Numbered from the stretch's first letter, positions 1-12,427 are shown. The stretch: 64,000 nucleotides of DNA from Tachypleus tridentatus (GCF_004210375.1 NC_134831.1:1302001-1366000); one strand, 5' to 3'. The notes: generated from the sequence alone by a model not told the origin. A program made the numbers and translations.

Positions 1-60
1 TCTCTGAATTTCAAATTGACTAACAAAAAGTACCAAATCGGCGTGTATTTTCTGAGTTCA

Positions 61-305
61 CTAGATCGGGCGTGGTATGGTTGTTGAGAGTGCTTGACTG
101 TGGATCTGAAGATTCATGGTTCGAATCATATTGCCGCGAATATACGTATCGCCCCTCACTATTTTGTTGTCGGTGAATTATAAGAATAACAGTCAAGTCT
201 CGCTATTCGATTAGAGTACTTCGAGAACTGAACGGTTCGTAATGTTGACTAGCTGGCTTCCCTTTATTCTGTTGGTTCAAAATTAGAGACTGTTAGCGTA
301 TAGCT
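61..305 (+). mobile_element. SINE-A, old diverged copy
   Basis: Head with GGTTCGAATC and body traces (GTTGACTAGCTGGCTTCCCT, AAATTAGAGACTGTTAGCG). Heavily mutated. Confidence 0.6.
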
Positions 306-784
306 TATGAGAATGGCTTGTTTTAATTGATTGTATATAATATAATCTGGCTGATCGAACTCTTCTTTTATGAAATTTGTGTTATTATCCAGTAAAAGAT
401 TAATATCTAGCTATAATATTGTAAAACAACTTTCGTAAATTCTGGTCATGTTTTTCTCTGTTTGTATCTTTCTTGGAAATCTTGGCGATTCATTGTCTTT
501 GAATTTGACATCCGTTATTACTTTTCACAAGAACAACACAGACGTTTCTTAATAATGAAAATTGTTTCACTTTTCGTAAGTTCTTGCTCCTCAGCTGAAG
601 ATATTTTTTTGTGGAACTGAGATTATCTACATGTTAAAACATCAAATATTAACCAGTACACTCTGAATCCTAGCACATATGTTCATTCATGAACTTTATT
701 GAGAAACCAATCCCAAAATTCCAATATTACAACACAGCTGTATTTTAATACTCTGTCTAGCATCTGTTCTCTTGGTAGATTTTG

Positions 785-902
785 TTGAACTATACATATG
801 ACATATGCTGAACGATTAGCGTTTAGAATGTCTATAAACAAACAACTGTTCCACTATATATGTGGCATATGCTAAACGGTTAGCATTAGAATGTCTGTGA
901 AA
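785..902. repeat. Imperfect direct duplication
   Basis: CATATGCTGAACGATTAGCG and CATATGCTAAACGGTTAGCA, each followed by AGAATGTCT, lie about 70 bases apart. Confidence 0.55.
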
Positions 903-917
903 CACGCAGTGTCGCTC

Positions 918-1025
918 ACTTGGCCTGCAGTAAGTTAACGGACTAACAACGCTAAAATCCAGGGTTCGATTTCCCCTACTCATAGAACAGATGGGCTGTT
1001 GTATGGCTTTGTGCTAAAACAAATA
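918..1025 (+). mobile_element. SINE-B (tRNA-derived), diverged
   Basis: TTGGCCTGCAGTAAGTTAAC, AAAATCCAGGGTTCGATTTC, CAGATGGGCTGTTGTATGGC. Short second SINE family. Confidence 0.65.
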
Positions 1026-1032
1026 GTTCTAA

Positions 1033-1191
1033 ATGAATGACTGATCCTAGAATGTGACATAAATTATTTTAAAGAATGACTGATCCTAGAATATGACATA
1101 CCTCATTTTAAACAAATAACTTATCCCATAATACGACGTAACTTATTTTAAAGAATGACTGACCACAGAATACGACATGAAGTATATTAAA
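1033..1191. repeat. Minisatellite, about 40-bp unit, 4 copies
   Basis: Units share GAATGACTGATCCTAGAATG, TGACATA and ATTTTAAA with drift between copies. Confidence 0.65.
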
Positions 1192-1316
1192 AGTATAACA
1201 AATCTTCAGATGGTTTGTTACATAAATCATCTTAACAGTAGGACTTTGTTAGCTGGTACCGCAGACTGTTTCTTTCTGCTGGTGTTTTATTATTTTTCTA
1301 CACTTTTGAGTAGAAT

Positions 1317-1338
1317 AATATATATATATATATATATT
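1317..1338. repeat. (TA)n microsatellite
   Basis: Uninterrupted TA dinucleotides. Confidence 0.9.
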
Positions 1339-1742
1339 ATTGCTTTCCATTAAGTAAACTATGTTAGAATCATTATAATCCCAGGTTGTTTGAAGCTTTA
1401 GAATGATTTTATCAATTTAGAACTTTATACGCTGGGACTAACACCTTAAACAATGTATTTTAGTAAACAGCTTTTCTGTGTTTCTTGTCTGTGTCTTAGC
1501 CACTAGTGTGACTCGTACGATATACCGTTCTTCAAGTTTTGATACCAGTATCCGTATTCTGACGGCAATATCTTGAATATTATAGGTATACAACATCGAA
1601 CGCCTCGAGTATCATTCTAGCAAATGCGTATATTTGTTATAAAGTATATATTATTGTTATGATTTTGTCTTTGGTTTATAATAATCACTAAAATGTCCGA
1701 ACTACGGTCTTATTCATGTAGACAAGTTGTGTATGGCGCCAG

Positions 1743-1757
1743 GAATATAAAAAGGTA
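1743..1757 (+). promoter_or_regulatory. Possible TATA-type core promoter
   Basis: GGAATATAAAAAGG follows a GGCGCC. It resembles a TATA box, but no first exon could be tied to it, so the gene it would serve is unknown. It could be chance in AT-rich DNA. Confidence 0.15.
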
Positions 1758-3053
1758 ATCTGGACAAGGAAGCATGGTAGCCGCGAGCATTTTTATTGAA
1801 GCACGTGGTGCCACAAGAACGTGAGCAGACTTCGTGAGCACCTTGATGCTAACTCTAATCTCCTCTGTTGTTCGATTTTAACTTGACAGTAGTAAACTTT
1901 GAATTTAATTTGATCAGTGATAGACATGGTATTGTATTTTGACATCAGAAAGAAAAGGCAATAACTTCGGAATCACGGTTGATTAGTGTTTAACGAATAC
2001 GTAAATTTATAAATCACGTTTTCAAATAACCTAGGATTCAGATAGTAATTTGTTGTACCTTGAGAAAGGTCTTAGGTGAAGAACACAATGTTGACCCAGC
2101 AGCAATAAATATTTACGAAATTGTGTTAGAAGTTTAAACATTTCAAGTGCAGTAGTACTTAATAGTAGAGACTAATAAGTATTTAAAGTAATTCACGCAG
2201 CGAAAAAGAAACACCTTATCAAATTCCTAAGCGAAAAACGGCCCATTCGAAATATTGATTACGGTATATTATGCGCATATATACTAACAATACGCTAAAA
2301 ATGTCGCTAAACTTTTAGATATAACAATTAAAAAATTTCTAAAACGGCATCTACTTGATCAAGTCAGCGGGGCAAACGCCTAGACGGCTCGAGCTATCGA
2401 TACAAGATTTCTCCAGCTTACTTGATTAGTCTGTGGTTATTCGCTTTTAATATTCCAATAAGAATCCACATATATACAGGTATAATATAAATGTTAAACA
2501 CATCATACGCGTACTTGAATATCTTTTCAACCTAACGGATGGCGCTACATATGGATGGATAAACAAGCAACCATGTATAAAGGTAAAGTATATATTTGAT
2601 AAAGATATAACATAAAGTAGATAAACGTGAGTATTAAGAAAATATGAATTTTAAAATAAAGTAGGGGTCCTGATACATGAGGTGACGAAACAAGGAATTA
2701 AAACCACCGGCACAAATTTATAAAATGTAATTCCTATTTAGTAGCTTTATACACATATCTGTAGACTAAAGTAAAGATTTGAATTCTTGTAAAATTTGTG
2801 GCTATCAGGGATATAGCCACACTGAAAGTTTAGAGATGTTGTGTGCATTCCACGGACGTTTCAAAACTGAACAAATAAATAAGGAAGAAAATTAAAATTT
2901 TAATAAAAAGTAGGTGTCGTTGATTATTCGTAAAATTCCTATAAGAAGTATCTGAAACAAAATTAAATGCTGCAACAAAATGTACACAAACAAGTAAAGT
3001 TGGATATATTTTAAAACGACTTTGAATCCCTACTTCGCTTGGCAAATTTAGGC

Positions 3054-3297
3054 AGGCCCGGCATGGCCAAGTGGTTAGGGCGCTCGATTCGTAATCTGAG
3101 GGTCGTGAATTCGAATCCTGGTCGCACCAAACATGCTCGCCCTTTCAACCGTGGGGGCGTTATAATGTACGGTCAATTCCTCTATTTGTTGGTAAAAGAG
3201 TATCTCAAGAGTTGGCGGTGGGTAGTGTTGACTAGCTGCCTTCTCTCTAGTCTTACACTGCTAAATTAGGGACGGTTAACGCAATTAACCCTCGTGT
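3054..3297 (+). mobile_element. SINE-A (tRNA-derived)
   Basis: tRNA-like head GCATGGCCAAGTGGTTAGGG with B-box-like region, then the body AACATGCTCGCCCTTTCA ... GACTAGCTGCCTTC ... CTAAATTAGGGACGG. Full-length structure. Confidence 0.88.
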
Positions 3298-4841
3298 CAT
3301 ACGGATCACAATGCCAAACAAAGTCACCTAAATAAACTATTATAGTCCAAACTTAAACTATACTTTACCGGAAAAAAAAATGTCTTTCTTAGTAAGAACT
3401 TTACTAGTCATGTGAATCCTGCTTAAATCATAGAGCGTATAGGGATGGGAAGACTTATATTAGCAAGAGAAAGAGTTAATATTAAGATTTTAAACGCCAA
3501 AAGCTTTTGAAGTAATGAAATTAGTAGGCCTAATATTAATAATAAACATCACACCAGACCGAGTATATTTTACGTCACATTCTTTTTAATTAGCACGTGA
3601 TGGATCTGAACATTTCAATTTGACATTTTAAATACAATATTTGACTGCCATGTTTCAGTGCCCAGGAGGCTTTTGGACCATACCAAAACTAGATCCCTTC
3701 CAGTTGGACATACTGAAAGGGAGAGTCTAAAGTGTAGGTTGCACAATTTCCATGTTTTATACATTTGTTTGTTTTTTCATTCGAGAAAATACGTTTAGAG
3801 TCTACTGCTTTTTCTCAAATCATTCACTTCAGAACAAAGGTGCGATCGTTAGCGCGAAACATCAAGATGGATATATATAATTTATCTATTGTGTAACCTA
3901 CATTTAATTTCGATATAATTGTCTCCTTTGCAGTTAGTTATGTTTATTTGTTATTAAGCAAACGTTAAGTGTGAGTTTTATAACTTTCATTAGGTCTAAG
4001 TGAATCACATAGTTGATCATTTGATGTTCGGTTTTTCACAATATTTACTTCAAAACTCGAAAATCCACACATCAAATATTTCTATATCTATCATATCTCT
4101 AAGTTTTGAGTCTGTCTATATAAATATATTTAATCTTTATATAGCTAATTTTAATCGAAGCATAAAAATACTTCATTGTCTGTATTTCCAGGATTTTTTG
4201 ATAAGTGTATATTTTTGTTAATTGGATATCGGGATTCTCCGCAGTTCCGTGGGAAAACCTCTCTTTACTTTCGAATGACATGTTGTTTTATTATTTAATA
4301 ACTTTGTTTATAAAACAAATTGTGTATCTTTTACTTTGATTGAGAAAAATACCAATATAGATGACAGTTACTACTTGTTCTTTCAAGTGCAGTGAATAAG
4401 CATAAGAACAAGGATTAAAAAAACCACGATAACACGATCAATAATTCATTTCTTAAACGTCTTGTTTCTCTGTTTGATATTGTGATGTGTTGGATTTTCC
4501 AGGGCGTGTTCTTGCCCTGCAGCAGCACATGTGTAGCTTATGTAAACAACATTCCAAATGTTGTTCACCTGCAAGTGTAGTTCTTATTATAACGATCACA
4601 ACCACGGGTGAGGTCATAGCACTCAGTACTTTTGTAGACTGGCAAACTATTTCAAAACACCATAGTTTCATTTAGTTTCAAGGAATTTACAGTTTTAGAG
4701 ACAGTTGGTGTTTCTGCTTAAAAACATATAACTATAATTCTACTGTTTCTGTTTAAAAACAGGTAAGAAAAATTCCACTGTTTCTACTGATCTTCAATGC
4801 TACAGACATTGCACTAAGCAAAAGTTTTCACCTTACATTTA

Positions 4842-5104
4842 GCATGACCAGGTGGATTAAGGCGTTCGACTCATAATCCGAGGGTCGCGGATTCGAATCC
4901 CCATCGCACCAAACATGCTCGCCCTTTCAGCCGTGGGGGCGTTAAAACGTGACGGTCAATTCTACTATTCGTTGGTAGTAAAAGAGTAGTAAAAGAGGTG
5001 GGTGGTGATGACTAACTGCCTTCCCTTAAGTCTTACACTGCTAAATTAGGGACGGCTAGTGGAGATAGTCCTCGAGTAGCTTTGCGCGAAATTTAAAAAA
5101 CAAA
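4842..5104 (+). mobile_element. SINE-A
   Basis: GACCAGGTGGATTAAGGCGT head and full body to an A-rich end. It forms an inverted pair with the copy at 5213-5462. Confidence 0.88.
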
Positions 5105-5212
5105 CTTCTAGCATAATGTTTATATAGCTTATTAAAACTTGTATCTCACATTACCTGCTATTTTTCTGTGTTATAATGTTGATAACGAAAAGTATAAATA
5201 AATTTGTTTGTT

Positions 5213-5462
5213 TGTTTTGGAATTTCGCACAAAGCTACTCGAGGGCTATCTGTGCTAGCCGTCCCTAATTTTGTAGTGTAAGACTAGAGGGAAGGCTAGT
5301 CATCACCACCCACCGCCAACTCTTGGGCTACTCTTTTACCAACGAAAAGTGGGATTGACCGTAACATTATAACGCCCCCACGGCTGGGAGGGCGAGCATG
5401 TTTAGCGCGACGCGGGCGCGAACCTGCGACCCTCGGATTACGAGTCGCGCGCCTTACGCGGT
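5213..5462 (-). mobile_element. SINE-A, GC-rich head subtype
   Basis: Reverse-complement body, with a GC-rich head of the CGCGC...CGCGTCGCG type shared with copies at 13772 and 21605. Confidence 0.85.
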
Positions 5463-6459
5463 ATAAATAAATAAAATTTTGTAACCATCCACGTATTTAC
5501 TTCTTTCTAAGCTTTATTCCAACGTTTTTGACGTATTGTAAAATATTAAACAATTTACTATTGTTATACCGTTACTAAGTCCCTTAACATACTGCTGATC
5601 TACCAGGGGGCCAATCATTACTGAGTAAACCTTCTTATCAGAATATTGGAAATGCCGTCTTTTGTTGACGACGTGGAAGCATCATTTTTAGTATTTGTAT
5701 CCAAATCGTATTCGATTCATGGCGAATCTCGGGAAAATAATAGGATTCGGTTAGAAAAGAATACCACCCAGGATAATAAAATTCTGAAAATATTAGGAAG
5801 AAATTAATATTAAAAACTTCCAAGGAAGTACAAAAGGCTGTCAGGAGGATATATTAATAGAATATATACATAACTTTGTATATTAATGTATTCTCAATTG
5901 TATATAGAAAACAGGCAGTTTCAAAGCTGGGCGCCACTCAATCTGCAATTACATCTTAATTCTAGCTAGAGGGAAAACAGGGCTACTTTCCCCTGTGTCA
6001 TTGTATACTGCCATATCCGTATTTAACTGGATATGATTTTTTTGTGTTTTCTCCTTCCTGCATAGGGTCGGAAACCTCACCTTGACCTCTTTATTTCTTT
6101 ACTGTGCACTTCCTCAAAATCTGTTACGTTGACCTCACTTTAAAGTCCATCCTCCGGTGATTTGAAGATAAGTTTGAGAGCTCATAGCTCTAAAATTTGG
6201 GGTACGATCCTCACGGCGAATACAGAGCGAATATCTCATTGTTTATTTTTGTACTTTACAATAAACAAATACTTAACAATGATTAAGAAGTTTAAATAAG
6301 CGGTTACTAATGGTTGAATTGTTTTTCAGAACTGAAGGGTACTACCTCTTGTTTATGGATGTTTTCCTGTTTAATAACAGTCCTTGTATTTACACATTAT
6401 TTAAAACCTTACAATAGTGACTCTATTTCTCTGAGATACAGATGGTTTGTGTTTTTGTT

Positions 6460-6520
6460 TGTTTTTTCGAATTTCGTACATATCCACTCGAGGGATATCA
6501 GCACTAGCAGTCCCTAATTT
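6460..6520 (-). mobile_element. SINE-A 3' fragment
   Basis: Only the tail end is left: GAATTTCGTACA, CACTCGAGGG, AGTCCCTAATTTTG. Confidence 0.6.
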
Positions 6521-7002
6521 TGAAGCGATAAAGATGAAAGTCAATACCAGCTGTTGTCGACTCTGTTTTTAAGGGACTATCGAATATCTTAAACTTAAAG
6601 AAAAAAAAAGATTACTTATACTTTTCATTGCTTCTTCTTTAACAAAGATTAATCATCTTATCTTGTAGGTTTTTCTAATTTTCCTCTGATTTTAATAGCT
6701 TGTTTAAATGAGATTCAAAATACCAAAATATAATTTTTTTCGCCTGTCAACACGATTTCAGATAGGTTGACACATTAGCCTGACATGATTTTGTAATATC
6801 AGTTTTACAGTACGTAGACTAGTATTTTACAAACTATATAAACTGTTTCTGTGAATCTTCTGTTCACTAAGATTACAGTACTATCTGTTTTAGCTCCATT
6901 CCCAAACTTATTTTACCACAAATAATTTTTAATGGCAGACTTTTTATTTTCATAAACGTAATTAAAGATATAGTCATCATAATAAATACGATGACTTTAT
7001 CT

Positions 7003-7270
7003 ATTGGGCCAGGTGGTTAAACCATTCGACTCGTAAGCTGATGGTCGTAGGTTCGAATCCCCGTCACATCAAACATGCTTGCCCTTTCAGCCGTGGGAGT
7101 GTTACCCTATAACTGTTAATCCCACTATTCATTGGTAAAAGAGTAACTCAAGAGTTGGCGGTGGGTGGTGATGACTAGCTGCTTTCCCTCTAGTTTTACA
7201 CTGCAAATTTAGGTACGGCTAGCGCATATAGCCCTCGTGTAGCTTTGCGCGAAATTCAAAAACAAACACA
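7003..7270 (+). mobile_element. SINE-A
   Basis: Head GGGCCAGGTGGTTAAACCAT with GTTCGAATCCCCG, complete body, A-rich end. Confidence 0.87.
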
Positions 7271-7440
7271 AAAAATTTTCTATTTGATTACCAACATATG
7301 AAGCACATGTATAAAACCCGACGTATTTTATGTGGTCCTTCTAGTGATTATTTTAAGCAATGTATCTGTATGTAAAAATCACCAACTTAATGGTTGATTT
7401 TAATAAGTACGAGATGTCGCTCTAACTGTGCCTGTAGTTG

Positions 7441-7560
7441 TTTGTTTGAAGTTTAGCAAATATATATAGTATGGGTTATCTGTATTTTGTCCGCCAGGGG
7501 TACTTAAACCTGGGTTATAGCGTTGTGAGTCCGCAGAGTTACCCCTGTGTCACTGATGGT
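7441..7560 (-). mobile_element. SINE-B
   Basis: GGTTATCTGTATTTTGTCCG, TATAGCGTTGTGAGTCCGCA, GAGTTACCCCTGTGTCACTG. Confidence 0.7.
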
Positions 7561-8022
7561 CGTAACAAAATGTGATTTACGTCAAAACTCGTGGGTACGT
7601 AACGCGTACTCGTGTTCGTAAATAGATGATTAACTTTTTAATTTATAAATGTTTATAAAATTAGCACAAAAAAATGTTTAGCGTAACAAAATTTAATACC
7701 ACAATTTTCATCCAGCGTATTCCAATTTAAATGAGACTATTTCTCCAATGATGTTATATAACTGTATTTGTTCAGTTTAAAGATCGGAATCCATTTTCGT
7801 TTTTATCACAGTCATGCCTTTCATGCCTATCTCTAAGTTACCTGTCATTAAACCGACGTTAATCCCGCCTCTTCGAGCCTTAATTATTGTTACTTTATCG
7901 GTCAAGCCACTGAGAAAAAAAAAAGGGCAGCTGGCAAAAGTTCACGTGTTTTACTTTGGTAAACCAAAATGAAATAGTATCCTTTTGTAAAACTAACATT
8001 TCGTCCCACAGTCAGCGGTTCT

Positions 8023-8288
8023 GTGTAGTTAGGTGGTTAATGCATTCAACTCGCAATCGAGAGTCGAGGGTTCGAATTCCCGTCACACCAAATATGCTCG
8101 CTCTTTCAGCCATGAGAGCGTTATACTGTGACGATCAATCCCTCTGTTCCTTGGTAAAAGAGTAGCCCAAGAGTTGGCGATGGGTGGTGATGACTAACTG
8201 CCTTCCCTTTAGTCTTACACTGCTAAATTACGGGCGGCTGCGCAGATAGCTCTTGTGTAGTTTTGCGCGAAATTCAAAACAAACAAAC
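8023..8288 (+). mobile_element. SINE-A
   Basis: TAGGTGGTTAATGCATTCAA head and full body. It faces the minus copy at 8341 across about 50 bases. Confidence 0.85.
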
Positions 8289-8340
8289 GCTTCACAGTCG
8301 ACAGTATTCTAACAATAGAATAATTTAGTTTGATTGCTGC

Positions 8341-8560
8341 ATAACAAAGCTATACGAGGGCTATCTTCGCTAGCCGTTCCTAATTTAACTGTGTAAGACT
8401 AGAGAGAAGGCAGCTAGTTCACTTCTCCCACCACCAGTTCTTGAGTTACTCTTTTCCCGACGAATAGTGGTATCAACCGTCACATTATAACGCCCCAACA
8501 GCGACGAGAATTGGAGCCCGTGACCCGCAGATTACGAGTTTGGCGCCCTAAAACAAAAAG
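8341..8560 (-). mobile_element. SINE-A
   Basis: Reverse-complement body (AGCTATACGAGGGCTATCTT ... GCCGTTCCTAATTTA) with a partly lost head. Confidence 0.8.
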
Positions 8561-8739
8561 GGAAGCCTCACAAATCACAGTGTAAGAACAAGAAGTCGCT
8601 TTGTTGATAAAGGTAAGTTGCTAAAAACGTGATAAAACTTATGCTATACAAAGCAGTAATCAAATAGCATAATGATTTTTAATTTATTCGTAAAATGAGA
8701 CTTTTCAGAACTTGTTATGTGAGTGCATTTGACTTAATT

Positions 8740-8845
8740 CCAACCGTGGACTATCTGTGCTGTGCTCACCACTGGTATCGAACATCGGTTTCTAGCGTTA
8801 TAACTCCGATGTTACAGCTATGTCACTGGTTCAAGGGGGAGTGGT
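8740..8845 (-). mobile_element. SINE-B
   Basis: GGACTATCTGTGCTGTGCTC, ACCACTGGTATCGAACATCG, TTTCTAGCGTTATAACTCCG. The open frame across it is a by-product. Confidence 0.7.
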
Positions 8846-9035
8846 GGAAAGTCGTTTGTTTTAAGAATTCTCTGCAGTAGTTCCGGATAACGAACGTGTA
8901 TAAAACACAAATTGCTGTTTACATTACTTTGTTCTATATTGACTCGGACATAATAGAAGTCGTTCGTTTTTAGCCGTTAGATTAACCAATTGTCACAGCT
9001 GAAGATCAATACTAATTAGTTAGTTTTTTTTATTT

Positions 9036-9300
9036 TATGAATTTCCCTCAAAGCTACAAGAGGGCTATCTGTGCTAGCCGTCACTACTTTACTAGTATAA
9101 GACTTGATGGGAAGGCAGCTAGTCATCAACACTCACTGTCGACTCTTAGACTGCTTTTTTACAAACGAATAGTAGGAGTGACTGAAACACTATAACGCCC
9201 TCACGGCTGAAAGAGCGAGAATGTTTGGTGTTATGAGGATTCGAACGCGTGACTCTCATATTACGAGTCGAGCGCCCTAACCATCTGGTCATACTGGGCC
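9036..9300 (-). mobile_element. SINE-A
   Basis: Reverse-complement full copy; head end reads CCCTAACCATCTGGTCATAC. Confidence 0.87.
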
Positions 9301-9815
9301 AATTAAATATGTGGATTACATTATACGACACAGTAAAAAGATAACAACAAAAGCTTGTAGTGAAACGACCACTGTCAGAGAAGGAAGGACAATTATGTGA
9401 AAAACAAGAATGGATCATTATTCCTTCGAGGGGTGTTAAGTATTGGCGTAAAAAATTAGAAGAAAAAACATTTTGAAATGAGTTGTTTATTGTTGTAAAT
9501 AGCAACTATACCTGAAATAGCGTTTTAATAGTAGATGTTTGTGTTTTTCTTGTTCTATTTTCTTATAACTGTCTATACCGGTATTGTTTTATGTATGTAT
9601 TGCGACTTACTAGTTTTTACGCCACTTACATTCCACTTGGAGTGTATTAAATATCCTCTATGGATGTTTACAGTAACTGGTAGGTATGATAAAAGTATTT
9701 AAATGTTGTGTTTCATAGGAACTTGGAAAAACTCTGAGTTAAAAGTACATAAGACTTTCTTATCTAATGGAAATATATATAAAATAATATATTGGTGCAG
9801 GAGGTTAAGAAACAG

Positions 9816-10063
9816 CAATACCTGCTGGTCAGAAAATCATTCCAATACTGATGGAACTACTGGAAAAACCAACTTCTCCAGTGTTCTTGAAAGTTCAGAT
9901 TTTAAAGTCGCTCTCGGAGTTTTGTATTGGCTGTAATGAAAACAAGGAACTGGTGAAGACATATGGAAGACTGCAAGCTCTTGTGAATGCTATAGACGAC
10001 GTTGGACATCCTAATAACTGGGCATGCTACTCTCTGAGTGTGATTATCGCCGGAAATTTGCAG
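9816..10063 (+). CDS. ARM-like gene, penultimate exon
   Basis: Reads in the frame of the ATG at 9851 and ends at CAG|gtgatt with phase 0. It encodes about 82 residues with two helical-hairpin-like units. The 5' border could be 9810 or 9816; no pyrimidine tract precedes either acceptor. Confidence 0.5.
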
Positions 10064-10664
10064 GTGATTTTTCTAATATTTTATTTGATAGCTAATATGT
10101 GAACACTTAGAATACTGATGAACGTTTCCTTTCCAAGTCCATTATTTTAAATTATCAAAACATGACACGTAAGTGCTCTTCTACATATAATTTTCTTTCT
10201 CGATATAAGGTTAAGTGGTCCTTTCTGAAAACGGTTTTATTCAGTGTATCAACGGGATCCGCTTTTGTAAAGTTGATCACTAAAACTGTGTCACTAATAA
10301 ATATAACTTTTGAACTGAAAGGACTGATAATAGATATAACATAAATCAATATCTGACGTGCTAAAATGTCCTTTTTGGTTTTACAATAGTCACGTTTGAT
10401 TGTTTCTGATTACTTTTGCATGTGTCTGTGCAGATGATGAGTAGTGTCTTGCAGATAGAAGGCGTTAAAAAAGTTTTGATTAGGGCCGCCGAGGATGATG
10501 ACAGGTGGAAACATTGGCCAGAAAATCAGGCTATTTTAATTCTGAAGGTATTGTGGAGTGAGGACTGGAGTTTAAATGCGCCGCACTTAAATCAGATTCG
10601 TCGGTCTTCTTTAGTAACAAAAGCTGTCACGGCTTTCAAGCTAAAAACGGTGACTAAAGTTTAG
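9816..10664 (+). CDS. Armadillo/HEAT-like helical repeat protein, C-terminal part (two exons)
   Basis: Two plus-strand exons, 9816-10063 and 10434-10664, join in phase 0 across a GT-AG intron (CAG|gtgatt ... gtgcag|ATG). The product has amphipathic helices typical of ARM/HEAT repeats, for example KIIPILMELLEK, FLKVQILKSLSEFCIGC, LQALVNAIDDVGHPNNW and GVKKVLIRAAEDDDRWKHW. It ends at a TAA at 10662-10664, and an AATAAA at 11021 is a possible polyadenylation signal. Upstream exons were not found with confidence, so the N-terminus is missing. The first splice acceptor is doubtful: an in-frame TAA at 9806-9808 forces a start after 9808, yet the better-looking acceptor (gtgcag, ending 9800) leads into a different frame that stops at 9849. 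The gene may therefore be frameshifted or use a weak acceptor. ARM/HEAT assignment rests on the pattern only; I cannot name a family. Confidence 0.5.
10434..10664 (+). CDS. ARM-like gene, last exon
   Basis: Follows acceptor gtctgtgcag and continues in phase 0 from the previous exon: 76 codons and a TAA. A possible internal donor (CTGAAG|gtattg near 10548) would drop the last 38 residues, but the open frame continues with plausible protein sequence, so the terminal-exon reading is preferred. Confidence 0.5.
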   Translation: MMSSVLQIEGVKKVLIRAAEDDDRWKHWPENQAILILKVLWSEDWSLNAPHLNQIRRSSLVTKAVTAFKLKTVTKV

Positions 10665-11020
10665 AATACATAAGAAATGATTTTTTTTTCCATTCGTTAT
10701 TGAAGATCTAACCCTTCTTTTGTTTCAAGGTATTTCCACTAAAATCTTTCTTATGACGCTTATAACAATTAGACTATATATACACTTCGTAAAGATTGAA
10801 CAATGCGATGATATATTAAATGTAATGTACCATGTAATGATATTTTGTATACGTCACTACTTGTAAGATTGATACAATGTACGTGAAACATTTTCGTGAG
10901 CAGTCTATTTCAAAAATGAGGTTACATTTTCACAAAAACAGTGCAAACGGTGCTTGATTTTTTTTAGAATTGGAATTTACGATGAACCGAAATTATTGTT
11001 TGATAATTATTAATACATGC

Positions 11021-11026
11021 AATAAA
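11021..11026 (+). terminator. Possible polyadenylation signal of the ARM-like gene
   Basis: AATAAA 357 bases after the TAA at 10664. Other AATAAA copies lie near 11044 and 11214, so the used site is uncertain. Confidence 0.3.
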
Positions 11027-11375
11027 TTTATTGACATTGTAAAATAAATTAAAAATAAAAAGGCTACGAAATTTGATTTTCGACAAATATTCCAAGTTCT
11101 CAGTTTATGTACGAACAACAAATGCAAAAATTAATTTTTAGAATTTTGTTACTGTTGTATGCTGTTACCGCTATATGTTAACTGCAAGAAATATATTTTT
11201 TGTATATATCGTTTAATAAACTAACGTTTTTAAGCTAAGTTTTCTTAAGCTTTCTGTTTATTTCTGTAGAAAAATAAAGGATTGTAGTTTAACCCAAGGA
11301 TCTGTTTGTCTTCACTCTTTGTAACTTTGTGCCCGCGATATGTCTTAGAACAGCAACAATGGCTGTTTCTTTATT

Positions 11376-11655
11376 GGGCTCTGGCACGGCGCAATGATTA
11401 TGGCGCTCGACTCACAATCTGATAGTTGTGGGTTTGAATCACTGCCACCAAATATGCTTGGCCTATCAGCAGTTCGGACGTTATAAAGTTAAGAGCAATC
11501 CCAGTATTCGTTGGTGAAAGAACAGTTTGACAGTTGCAGTAGATAGTGTTGATTCGCTGCCTTTCCCTAGAGTCTAATCTAATACTGCTACGTTAGGGAC
11601 GGCTAGCGCAAATGGACTTTTTGAAGTTTTGTAAGGAATTTAAAACAAACCAAAC
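11376..11655 (+). mobile_element. SINE-A, diverged
   Basis: Head GGCACGGCGCAATGATTATG and body with scattered changes, to GGACGGCTAGCGCAAATG. Confidence 0.75.
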
Positions 11656-11865
11656 TCTGTAAGAAACCTCGTTCGTTTCTGGCTATCATAGTTGTCTAAT
11701 CACTTGTGAAGTATCATAAACATTTTAATGTTCTTATATGGTATATATACTTTCAAATAGAAACAGCATAATTCATTTAATTGTTTTCGAAGAACTAGAA
11801 TATCCTGCGAAATATAATTCATTCTTATATTAACGTCAAATCGTTTACATGTTTTGTTTTTTTAT

Positions 11866-12130
11866 TTTTTCAATTTCGCGCAAAGCTACTCGAGGGCTAT
11901 CTGCGCCAGCCGTCCCTAATTTAGCAGTGTAAGACTAGAGGGAAGGCAGCTAGTCATCACCACCCACCGCCAACTCTTGGGCTACTCTTTTACCAGCGAA
12001 TAGTGGCCGTCACATTATAACGCCCCCCCTCACTGCTGAAAGTGCGAGCATGTTTGGTGCGACCGGGATTCGAACCCGTGACCTTCAGATTACAAGTCGA
12101 ACGCCTTAATCCACCTGGCCATGCCAGGCC
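11866..12130 (-). mobile_element. SINE-A
   Basis: Well-preserved reverse copy; head end reads CTTAATCCACCTGGCCATGC. Confidence 0.9.
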
Positions 12131-12427
12131 GTTACACTTAACGTACTACCCTCGAGTTTGTTGATCTAATTGTTGAAAATATATTTACAAATATTAAAGA
12201 AAAATTATCAAATTCTAGGTTTCTGTATGAAACACCGGCATCTACAATATTATATAAATTAATTTAAATTGCAGCACTATTAGCAACCTTTTTTAAATCA
12301 ACGATAATTGATCATTTTTCATTTAATTTGTTTTTCTAAACTATGGTTTGGTTTGGTTTTTCTCAATAAGTACAAAAGTCACACCATGGTCTATCTATGT
12401 TCAATAAAGGTATTTTTATGTTGTTTT

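Larger units (their letters stand above)
306..9815. other. Intergenic or intronic DNA with SINEs only
   Basis: Apart from the listed SINEs and short repeats, no coding signal was recognised. Upstream exons of the ARM-like gene may lie here but none could be fixed by splice sites and phase. Confidence 0.5.

Noticed and set aside
3054-3130. tRNA genes at the SINE heads
   Set aside because: The heads have B-box-like sequence but are fused to the same long body in every copy and do not fold into clean cloverleaves; they are SINE promoters.
3657-3728. Possible exon (CPGGFWTIPKLDPFQLDILK)
   Set aside because: Good acceptor (gccatgtttcag) and plausible protein, but no convincing donor and no partner exon in matching phase.
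6314-6517. Small hydrophobic reading frame
   Set aside because: Overlaps a SINE-A scrap at its end and has no family pattern.
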